DNA of 5,619 nt from Candidatus Cloacimonadota bacterium (lineage in GTDB: Bacteria; Cloacimonadota; Cloacimonadia; Cloacimonadales; TCS61), in assembly GCA_030638385.1 (NCBI GenBank), contig DAOWES010000013.1:1-5619 (forward strand), in the 5' to 3' direction. Below the pieces are notes generated by a model. The model saw only the letters and a program-made list of their open reading frames with translations. It was not told the origin of the DNA and searched no databases. Made by a program: the position numbers and the translations under genes. Shown piece by piece: positions 1 to 5,488 of this stretch. The first letter of the stretch is position 1. Each line of letters opens with the position of its first letter.

Positions 1-35
1 AAAAGGCAGATACTCTACCACTGAGTTACTAGCCC
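1..35 (-). tRNA. tRNA-Lys(UUU), 5' half only, cut by the window edge
   Basis: The first 35 bases match positions 258-292 exactly, which is the 5' part of the complete tRNA-Lys further right. On the minus strand they give the acceptor 5' strand, the D arm, the 5' anticodon stem and the start of the anticodon loop. The 3' half lies outside the window, so the UUU anticodon is taken from the identical neighbour copy. A terminator and a leader separate it from the Lys-Glu pair, so it probably starts its own transcription unit. Confidence 0.85.
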
Positions 36-63
36 ATTTTCTTTTACTTATTGTTATCTCTTG
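36..63 (-). promoter_or_regulatory. Leader upstream of the partial tRNA-Lys, shared with the other copy
   Basis: These 28 bases directly upstream of the partial tRNA-Lys match the 28 bases upstream of the complete copy (293-320) at 23 positions, counted by eye. The match includes the blocks acttattg and tctcttg (plus-strand reading). Conservation outside the mature tRNA suggests a kept promoter or 5'-processing element, or simply a fairly recent duplication. I could not assign clear -35 and -10 boxes. Confidence 0.4.
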
Positions 64-100
64 TTAACAATAATGAAATATATATAAAATTTGATAATGC

Positions 101-129
101 AAAAAAAAAGCACCGAATAAATCGGTGCT
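101..129 (-). terminator. Intrinsic terminator of the tRNA-Lys/tRNA-Glu unit
   Basis: On the minus strand a perfect 8-bp stem (122-129 pairing with 109-116, arms AGCACCGA and TCGGTGCT) encloses a 5-base loop. It is followed at once by a run of nine T (complement of 101-109). It lies a few bases downstream of the tRNA-Glu CCA end, in the right orientation, which is a classic rho-independent layout. Confidence 0.9.
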
Positions 130-133
130 AGAT

Positions 134-208
134 TGGTATCCCGTAGGGGAATCGAACCCCTGTCGCAAGAATGAAAATCTTGTATCCTAACCCCTAGACG
201 AACGGGAC
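134..208 (-). tRNA. tRNA-Glu(UUC)
   Basis: This is a complete 75-base tRNA on the minus strand with an encoded CCA end (134-136). The 7-bp acceptor stem pairs GTCCCGT with ACGGGAT and has one G-U pair. The anticodon stem is CAAGA/TCTTG around the loop TTTTCAT, giving anticodon TTC. The T arm has the canonical TTCGATT loop on a GC-rich stem. It lies 9 bases downstream of tRNA-Lys and directly upstream of the terminator, so the two tRNAs are probably co-transcribed. Confidence 0.95.
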
Positions 209-217
209 ACAATATAA

Positions 218-292
218 TGGTGAGCCAGGATGGATTCGAACCATCGACTCTCTGCTTAAAAGGCAGATACTCTACCACTGAGTTACTAGCCC
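218..292 (-). tRNA. tRNA-Lys(UUU), complete
   Basis: This is a complete 75-base cloverleaf on the minus strand with an encoded CCA end (218-220). The acceptor stem pairs GGGCTAG with CTGGCTC and includes two G-U pairs. The D stem is ACTC/GAGT and the anticodon stem TCTGC/GCAGA. The loop CTTTTAA gives anticodon TTT, and the T arm carries TTCGAAT. It is the first gene of a two-tRNA unit ending at the terminator near 101-129. Its 5' half recurs exactly at positions 1-35. Confidence 0.95.
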
Positions 293-320
293 ACTTTGTT
301 TCACTTATTGATGTCTCTTG
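293..320 (-). promoter_or_regulatory. Leader upstream of the complete tRNA-Lys
   Basis: This is the counterpart of the leader at 36-63, with 23 of 28 identical positions immediately upstream of the tRNA 5' end. It probably holds part of the promoter or the 5'-leader processing region of the tRNA-Lys/tRNA-Glu unit. No box could be assigned with confidence. Confidence 0.4.
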
Positions 321-356
321 CTTAAGACAATGGCAAAGTAGGAAGATGTGGTTTTT

Positions 357-408
357 GTGTCAAATTATTTTTTACAATAATTCTAAGAAAAACCAAAATA
401 ATTGACAC
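357..408. repeat. Imperfect inverted repeat in the tRNA/pilT intergenic region
   Basis: The arm at 357-371 (starting GTGTCAA) is complementary to 395-408 (ending TTGACAC) over 14 base pairs with one bulged A, around a 23-base spacer. Neither strand has a T run after the stem, so it does not look like an intrinsic terminator. It lies between two divergent units (tRNAs leftward, pilT-like gene rightward) and could be a protein-binding dyad, a remnant of a lost element, or chance in AT-rich DNA. The rest of 321-595 holds no gene I can support. Confidence 0.45.
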
Positions 409-524
409 TGCGAGAATGTAAAAACAAGAGAAAAAAAGGGATAGGGAAATGGAAAAAAAAATGTATTTCATGGCATTTCAGTTTAGGACTTTATGTGAAA
501 AGTAGAAAAACGAAATTTGAGCTA

Positions 525-555
525 CTATTTTAAAAAATAGATTTACATAAATCTA
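525..555. promoter_or_regulatory. Two abutting palindromes upstream of the pilT-like gene
   Basis: Positions 525-540 are a perfect dyad (CTATTTT, 2-base centre, AAAATAG). Positions 538-555 are a second one (TAGATTTA, centre CA, TAAATCTA). They share the three bases TAG. Together they end 40 bases before the ATG at 596, where a regulator could act on a promoter. A weak candidate promoter overlaps the second dyad: TTTACA at 542-547 and TATTAT at 567-572, with a long 19-base spacer. The dyads are plain in the sequence; the operator role is inference. Confidence 0.4.
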
Positions 556-585
556 GGTAAAATAAATATTATCAAAAAAACGATT

Positions 586-590
586 AGAGG
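586..590 (+). promoter_or_regulatory. Ribosome binding site of the pilT-like gene
   Basis: AGAGG lies 5 bases before the ATG at 596. This supports that start over any internal one and so supports the unusually long N-terminus of the protein. Confidence 0.7.
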
Positions 591-595
591 TAAAA

Positions 596-1807
596 ATGGG
601 ACTATCATTTATCGATGAATTATTATCAGAAATGCCGAATAGCTTTCGAGGAATATTCTTTTGTAAAGCTATTGATGAGATATTATTGCAAAATAAAGCT
701 TGGCGCGACGAAGCTTATTCTTGCTTGGAGAGTCTTCTTTCAGCAATGGTGCACAAGAATGCTTCTGATATTGATCTTGGTGGAGAACGCACAAACGGAA
801 AGATTTGGTATCGAATCTATGGTCACAAATCTCCGGCATTAGATGTTGCTGATTATACTAAAGAAGAAGTATCGGTAATGCTTTTGTCATTTTTACAAGA
901 TGCTCAAAAAGAAAGACTGTATGAGAATAAATCAATTGATTTTGCCTTATCATTAAATATTGCAGGAACTGAAAAATCATATAGATTTCGTGGAAGTACT
1001 TATTTTGAGAGAAGTACTATTTGTGCTAACTTCAGGCTTGTGAATCAAAAATTATTTTCGATGGCTGATTTGGAGATTCCGGCTCCGATTGAGAAAAGAT
1101 TAAATTTGAAGTCTGAAAAATCGGGTTTAGTATTGATTACAGGAATTACCGGTTCGGGGAAAAGCTCAACTCTTGATTCAATTGTAGATATGAACAATCG
1201 AGACAATGATGCGCATATAATAGTTTTGGGAAATCCGATAGAATTTGTGCATGATTCAGCTTTGTCGTTGGTTACACATCGAGAAATTGGAGAAGATGTT
1301 GGTAGTTTTCAAAGAGGTACTATTGAAGCTTTACGACAGGATCCCGATATTGTGGTGGTAGGTGAGATGCGTGATGCTGCAACGATGGCAACAGTATTGG
1401 AAGTTACTGATAGTGGGCATAAAGTGTTTTCAACTTTGCATACCAGTTCTACGGTAGATAGTATTCATCGTATTATTGCAGAATTTCCGCCTACCGAACA
1501 AGATCGAATTCGACATCGTTTAGCAGACACGTTGAAAGTGGTGATTTCACAAAAATTAGTTCCAAATAAAGATGGTAGATTAACGCTGGCTAAAGAGATC
1601 TTATCTGTAAATACGTCTGTTCAGTCTGCTATTAGAAATAATAATCTTTCCGAAATATTCCAAATGCTTACAGAAGGTAAGCAGCAAGGAATGTTCACTA
1701 TGCAACAAGATTTATATAGATTAGTGAAGGCAGGAATAATTACAGTTGAGACAGCGATGAATTATTGTAATAATAAAAAAGTAATGGTGCGACTTCTAAA
1801 ATATTAA
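596..1807 (+). CDS. pilT: PilT-like type IV pilus retraction ATPase, 403 aa
   Basis: This is a hexameric cytoplasmic ATPase of the secretion-motor superfamily (GspE/PilB/PilT), most like PilT, which powers pilus disassembly for twitching and DNA uptake. An N-terminal domain contains ASDIDL (residues 56-61), the counterpart of the PilT ASDLHL motif. The Walker A motif is GITGSGKSS (183-191). Walker B is DIVVVGEMRD (251-260), with the catalytic glutamate at 257. The His box is STLHT (279-283). FPPTEQDRIRHRLADTLK (297-314) follows the usual PilT pattern, and AIRN (345-348) matches the PilT C-terminal motif. Two things are odd. The Asp box, normally IEDPIE, reads LGNPIE (211-216). About 45 residues also precede the usual PilT start. 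PilU or another paralogue is possible. The ATG has a good ribosome binding site. No other pilus gene is in the window, and the gene ends tail-to-tail with its minus-strand neighbour. Confidence 0.88.
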   Translation: MGLSFIDELLSEMPNSFRGIFFCKAIDEILLQNKAWRDEAYSCLESLLSAMVHKNASDIDLGGERTNGKIWYRIYGHKSPALDVADYTKEEVSVMLLSFLQDAQKERLYENKSIDFALSLNIAGTEKSYRFRGSTYFERSTICANFRLVNQKLFSMADLEIPAPIEKRLNLKSEKSGLVLITGITGSGKSSTLDSIVDMNNRDNDAHIIVLGNPIEFVHDSALSLVTHREIGEDVGSFQRGTIEALRQDPDIVVVGEMRDAATMATVLEVTDSGHKVFSTLHTSSTVDSIHRIIAEFPPTEQDRIRHRLADTLKVVISQKLVPNKDGRLTLAKEILSVNTSVQSAIRNNNLSEIFQMLTEGKQQGMFTMQQDLYRLVKAGIITVETAMNYCNNKKVMVRLLKY

Positions 1808-3591
1808 AAATGTGTGATGAGCTGCAGGTAAAGTTTTAGATTATCCGATTCTGAGAGAATATTTGATATCTTTGCCTGCAATTCTACTTTTGAATTTAAT
1901 TTGATTTTTGTTAACCCGAAAGCATAAAAACCATCTCCGGAAAATATTCTATTTTGCATTATCCCATCAACATTGTTTTCATACATATAAATTAGCACAT
2001 CTGTATTATAAGCAGCAATTCGAAAAATTAATTGGAAAATAGAGCTTTTATAAGATAATTGGCTAAATACGAGGTATCCTTTTTCAAAGATTTTTTCATT
2101 AACAATATATTCATATGTATATTCAAGTCTATGCTTTAAGGAAAAACTACTTTGATCATTGCTCCAATCAAATCGGTATACAGTACGCGTTACATCTCTA
2201 ATTTTACTTTCTACGACGGTAATATATTTCTCCTTATTTCTATTTTGAATACGGAGTCGGAACGAATTATACTGATGTTTATATTCAATTTGAAATAATT
2301 GTTCGTTGCAGGAAGTGGGCATTTTTTCCCAAAATCTTGTTTCCGGATGCTGCCATACATCAAAGTAAATATTAAATCTTAAATTGCTTCTAGCAATATA
2401 GGTGATCCCATAATAAATTCCTCTTTCATTATCGAATGAACTTTGAGCAGAAAAGGGCTTACCATGCCAAGTTGGGAAATCTTTTTGGTAATAGCGGAAA
2501 ACTAAGAGCTGTCGAATTTGATTATCACCCCATTTATTGCCCAAAATCATGGCGACTTTTTTATCTGCATAAGCAATTTCTCCAAATAGAGGATAGTCAT
2601 TTGTGAAAATATTAAAATCGGTTCCAATTGCTAAGTAGTTATTATTTTTACCATCAATTTCCAAATCGAATTTTTGTTTAATAGCATAAATACCCAGTTT
2701 AATGTTTTTATAATTATATGAAAGAGCACTTCCCAAGATCGTTTCAATTACGTTATCTTTTTTATTTGGATCAAGATGATTTCCGGATTGATTGAACGAG
2801 GTGATCTTATTGTCGGAAATATTGGCTGAAAGTGAATTGTGAGAACCAAAGGCAGTTAATTTCAGATTACTAAATTTATAATCGAACGCTACTCCTTGCA
2901 GTTCCCATATTTCATAAGAACTGGTGTAGGGACGAATAGTGTCAGATTGCTTAAACGCTCCATAAGTGGCCGCTGCGCTTTTGGATATCCCTAATTTGGG
3001 TGCAAATAGAATTCCTTGTCCTAGGAAAACGCGATATTTTCCTAAAATGAAATGCTTATTTTGCTGACAATATTCGGCATAATATGAATAAAAATCAAAA
3101 GGATTTCTCTCTCCTTCATCTTTTTGAGAGATAAATCCAAAGTTGAAATTTGAATAATTGATTATAGTTTTTTGCAGATATTTCACCGTTGAGGGGAGGT
3201 CTGCTTTTGCTTGTTGATATTCTGCTCGAATCGAATTGGAAAAAGTAGGATTTAATACTCTTTTAACTTGGAAATATGGCTCTATTTCAGAAATCGTAAT
3301 CTTATTTATTCCGGCTTTTTCTAAATCTGATATTTTCTTAATGCTGTTTGTTCTTAAGTATGCTAAAATATTTTTTATATCTTTCTCGGATAACCATGGA
3401 AAAATCTCCAATTCTTTCTTGGAAACATCATTTATATTTAGGGGTGATATTTTGATTTTTGTTAACTTTCCAAAAAGTTCTGTTTGATGATATAGTTCTG
3501 CTTCCGAACTAAAGATGTTTTCTTCCGCTTCTTGTGAAAATAAGCAAGTTAATATACTCCATATGGCAATGATATTAATGAAGTATTTCAT
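1804..3591 (-). CDS. Helix-hairpin-helix plus outer-membrane beta-barrel protein, 595 aa
   Basis: A signal peptide (about residues 1-19, ending near CLFSQ) is followed by a ComEA-like tandem helix-hairpin-helix region at about 48-107: PLNINDVSKKELEIFP, then a second hairpin near DLEKAGINKITISEIEPYF. The remaining 470 or so residues alternate polar and aromatic positions as in a beta-barrel and end in a C-terminal Phe, a common outer-membrane signal. The segment LGKYRVFLGQGILFAPKLG (183-201) resembles a conserved patch I recall from similar Bacteroidota proteins. The first hairpin reads PWLS instead of the Gly-containing PGIG type, so DNA binding is doubtful. The start lacks a Shine-Dalgarno sequence and overlaps the upstream gene by 17 bases, which suggests translational coupling. 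The precise function is unknown; outer-membrane location is likely. Confidence 0.75.
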   Translation of the reverse strand: MKYFINIIAIWSILTCLFSQEAEENIFSSEAELYHQTELFGKLTKIKISPLNINDVSKKELEIFPWLSEKDIKNILAYLRTNSIKKISDLEKAGINKITISEIEPYFQVKRVLNPTFSNSIRAEYQQAKADLPSTVKYLQKTIINYSNFNFGFISQKDEGERNPFDFYSYYAEYCQQNKHFILGKYRVFLGQGILFAPKLGISKSAAATYGAFKQSDTIRPYTSSYEIWELQGVAFDYKFSNLKLTAFGSHNSLSANISDNKITSFNQSGNHLDPNKKDNVIETILGSALSYNYKNIKLGIYAIKQKFDLEIDGKNNNYLAIGTDFNIFTNDYPLFGEIAYADKKVAMILGNKWGDNQIRQLLVFRYYQKDFPTWHGKPFSAQSSFDNERGIYYGITYIARSNLRFNIYFDVWQHPETRFWEKMPTSCNEQLFQIEYKHQYNSFRLRIQNRNKEKYITVVESKIRDVTRTVYRFDWSNDQSSFSLKHRLEYTYEYIVNEKIFEKGYLVFSQLSYKSSIFQLIFRIAAYNTDVLIYMYENNVDGIMQNRIFSGDGFYAFGLTKIKLNSKVELQAKISNILSESDNLKLYLQLITHF

Positions 3592-4360
3592 AGTGCAATG
3601 TAATGTAATGGCTAAGATTTAGATGCGGATGAGTTCGAACACCGTAGCAAATGTTAAGATTCCGGATAGAGAATACCACTCCCACGCCTATTCGATGTGG
3701 ATTGTATTGATAACTGCAAAGTAAACTGAATGTAGGGAGTAATTTGTAGCTTGATCCCATTTTGAAGCTGAAGTCAAAGTCGTTTTCTTTTTCTAAACCA
3801 AAAGATATCGTAGTTTTATCAGATAATTTTCCGGCGGTTTCCCAAAGAAAGATCATTGGTAAAAGTTCTTCGGCAAACTTTGCTTGAAAGGCATTTCGTA
3901 GGCTAAAGGCAGTAGTGATATTGGTTTGTTGCCAGGCAATTCCCATACATATTGGATAGGCAGAATGGGAATCGAAATTTTTGATATTGGTATGAATTAG
4001 ATGAATTGAAGCCCCAACGCTGATAAATTTGTAAGTGTAGTTAATTCCAAAACCTGTATCTGATTCTGTATAGAGGTTATTATTTAAGTATGAGCTTCCT
4101 AGGAAAAAACCATATTTTGGGGTGCGAAATGCAAAGTGGGTGTTGTAAAGAGGTAATTGTTCCAGATTAAGGATCCTACTAACGGATGATTCAATTCCGC
4201 TTTGGGCTAAGCTTGGATGGAAAAAACTATTTGCCGGATGTGAATTTAAAAGACTAAGACCGGATAGAGCATGATGATATGCGGACGGTTGAAGTAGGAT
4301 TCCTACCGGGAATAATCTACAGCCAAGTATCAAAAGTAAAAAAAGTAGTAATTTTCTCAT
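3575..4360 (-). CDS. Small outer-membrane beta-barrel protein (PorV/PorQ-like style), 261 aa
   Basis: I do not recognise a named family. The protein begins with a signal peptide (MRKLLLFLLLILGCRLFPVG). A segment near HHALSGLSLLNSHPANSFFHPSL follows; it recalls the opening of PorV/PorQ-type barrels, where a Gly/Ala-rich stretch leads to N-P-A-G-L. The rest is alternating beta-strand sequence with frequent Gly and aromatics (for example YGFFLGSSYL, GFGINYTYKFISVGASI). The chosen start at 4360 has a very strong ribosome binding site 7 bases upstream; an in-frame ATG at 4399 would add 13 non-signal residues and has none. ILGC could act as a weak lipobox, but Leu at -2 is unusual and a barrel lipoprotein is unlikely. 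It is the first gene of an overlapping pair with the helix-hairpin-helix/barrel gene. Confidence 0.65.
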   Translation of the reverse strand: MRKLLLFLLLILGCRLFPVGILLQPSAYHHALSGLSLLNSHPANSFFHPSLAQSGIESSVSRILNLEQLPLYNTHFAFRTPKYGFFLGSSYLNNNLYTESDTGFGINYTYKFISVGASIHLIHTNIKNFDSHSAYPICMGIAWQQTNITTAFSLRNAFQAKFAEELLPMIFLWETAGKLSDKTTISFGLEKENDFDFSFKMGSSYKLLPTFSLLCSYQYNPHRIGVGVVFSIRNLNICYGVRTHPHLNLSHYITLHYEILH

Positions 4361-4364
4361 TGAT

Positions 4365-4377
4365 CTTCCTCCCCCCC
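4365..4377 (-). promoter_or_regulatory. Strong Shine-Dalgarno site with a G7 tract
   Basis: On the minus strand the sequence reads seven G, then AGGAAG, with a GGAGG core 7 bases before the ATG at 4360. This decides the start of the small barrel gene. The run of seven G touches the Shine-Dalgarno core, so length changes in the run would change the sequence at the site. Confidence 0.8.
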
Positions 4378-4448
4378 GAGAAGAAATTGATATGGCCAAT
4401 TAAAATATTAATCAGCCGCAAAATTTAAAGTTATCTAATAAAATCGTT

Positions 4449-5420
4449 CTATTTAAATGTTTTGATTTTATCTGTGTAGATTGTTATTTTTTCTATATTT
4501 TCTTTGGAGTAATACATCGCTTGATCAGCTTCTTTAATCATCTCTTGAAAATGCATTTTATAATTTTTCTTTTGCTCACCATGTTTTATGATATTGGTAG
4601 AGATGCCAACACTTGCTCTAATATGAAAAACTTCATCACTATCGCTAATAAATTCTAAGGCTGTTATTCTATCTAAAATGTGTTGTGCCGTTTTTTGGGT
4701 ATCGGATTCTTGTTGCCCAAATAATAAAATCACAAACTCATCACCACCAATCCGTATTTTTATATCAGATTCACGAACTGTATCTTTGATTACTTGGCCA
4801 ATTTTTTGTAAAACTTCGTCACCTTTGTGATGCCCGTAATTATCATTAATGCGCTTGAATTTGTCTAAATCAATTAATATTAAAAATAGATTTATTTTTA
4901 AACGGTTTGCTAAAAGAAAATAGCGTTGATAATGATTATTAAGATAACGGCGATTATTCAACTTGGTGAGGTCATCTGTGACTGATTGAACTTTAGTTTT
5001 GTTAAAAAGAGATTCTATATTGCCATACATGCAGCTAAGGTAATTATTCAAATGCTTCGCCTGTAAGTTAATTATTTGTCTGAGAATGGCTAAATGTTTA
5101 GTTTTTTCTTCATTCTCTTCTTCTACTAATTCATTTAGGTGGTTATTTATAAATGTAAAAGAATTATGAAGATGAAGAAGAAAATTTTCATTAAATCTCT
5201 TAAGGTTAGGCTCTAGGTTAGGCGTGCTGGTTTTTAAAGATTTTGTTATGTGATTATGAACATTGGAGTGTTGCGTAATGGCTGCTACTAATTTATCATG
5301 ATCGTAATTATTTAAGAAGTAATCTATTTGAATATTGTATAGATCTAAGGCTGAAGAATACAGCTTCTCCGATATAAAGATATTTGAAAAATGTTTTAAA
5401 ACTGTTTCAATTTTATTATA
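4449..5420 (-). CDS. Diguanylate cyclase (GGDEF), 5' end missing; possible CZB-like N-terminal sensor
   Basis: The catalytic domain, which makes c-di-GMP from two GTP, is complete. Counting from the TTG at 5051, it has DDLTKLNNRRYL (26-37), the metal-binding Asp in ILIDLDKF (58-65), NDNYGHHKGDE (69-79), the signature GGDEF (102-106) and the feedback I-site RESD (93-96) five residues before it. The frame stays open upstream to a stop at 5481-5483, but between 5052 and 5480 it contains no ATG, GTG or TTG. At 28% G/C, over 120 stop-free codons there are very unlikely by chance, so the real protein is longer than starts at 5051 (TTG) or 5030 (ATG) would give. The added 123 residues are helical and His-rich (QHSNVHNH near 5250-5273). 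The coordinate 5420 marks the composition break, not a start codon. Confidence 0.8.
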   Translation of the reverse strand, partial: YNKIETVLKHFSNIFISEKLYSSALDLYNIQIDYFLNNYDHDKLVAAITQHSNVHNHITKSLKTSTPNLEPNLKRFNENFLLHLHNSFTFINNHLNELVEEENEEKTKHLAILRQIINLQAKHLNNYLSCMYGNIESLFNKTKVQSVTDDLTKLNNRRYLNNHYQRYFLLANRLKINLFLILIDLDKFKRINDNYGHHKGDEVLQKIGQVIKDTVRESDIKIRIGGDEFVILLFGQQESDTQKTAQHILDRITALEFISDSDEVFHIRASVGISTNIIKHGEQKKNYKMHFQEMIKEADQAMYYSKENIEKITIYTDKIKTFK

Positions 5421-5425
5421 TGGGG
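5410..5425. other. Probable sequence junction (composition and coding break)
   Basis: Left of here the DNA is about 28% G/C (84 of 300 bases in 5101-5400) and codes on the minus strand. Right of here it is 48% G/C (95 of 199 bases in 5421-5619) and codes on the plus strand. The minus-strand gene reaches this point without a start codon, and a plus-strand gene tail emerges from it. Both genes seem cut, which points to a join between two unrelated sequences, either in assembly or by recombination. Confidence 0.55.
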
Positions 5426-5488
5426 CAAAAGGCAGAAAACAGTACCTTGCCGGTAGATATTCCTTCTGGTGTTGAACAGTTCAGCTAA
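5423..5488 (+). CDS. C-terminal tail of an unidentified gene, 5' part missing
   Basis: The plus-strand frame reads GQKAENSTLPVDIPSGVEQF-S and then TAA at 5486-5488. An ATG at 5420 is in frame, but no ribosome binding site precedes it and a 22-residue protein is unconvincing. The sequence reads better as the end of a longer protein truncated at the junction. Its stop overlaps the next start as TAATG, a normal operon arrangement. Too little remains to name a function. Confidence 0.35.
   Translation, partial: GQKAENSTLPVDIPSGVEQFS

Noticed and set aside
54..278. A minus-strand open frame of 74 codons across the tRNA cluster
   Set aside because: It runs through both tRNAs and the terminator; the RNA genes fully explain the region.
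1..320. The tRNA cluster as an attachment site of an integrated element
   Set aside because: The repeat is explained by a second tRNA gene with its leader, and no integrase or phage gene is nearby.
217..405. A plus-strand open frame antisense to tRNA-Lys
   Set aside because: Its first third is the reverse strand of the tRNA, and the rest has no protein-like pattern or ribosome binding site.
449..505. An 18-codon frame (MEKKMYFMAFQFRTLCEK) with AGGG before its ATG
   Set aside because: Purine-rich, AT-rich DNA makes such mini-frames common; there is no composition or context evidence that it is translated.
615..842. A second plus-strand frame inside the pilT-like gene
   Set aside because: It is an alternate-frame shadow of a gene with clear family motifs.
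3236..3487. A plus-strand 83-codon frame inside the helix-hairpin-helix gene
   Set aside because: It is antisense to the conserved N-terminal region and has no start signal; it is a shadow frame.
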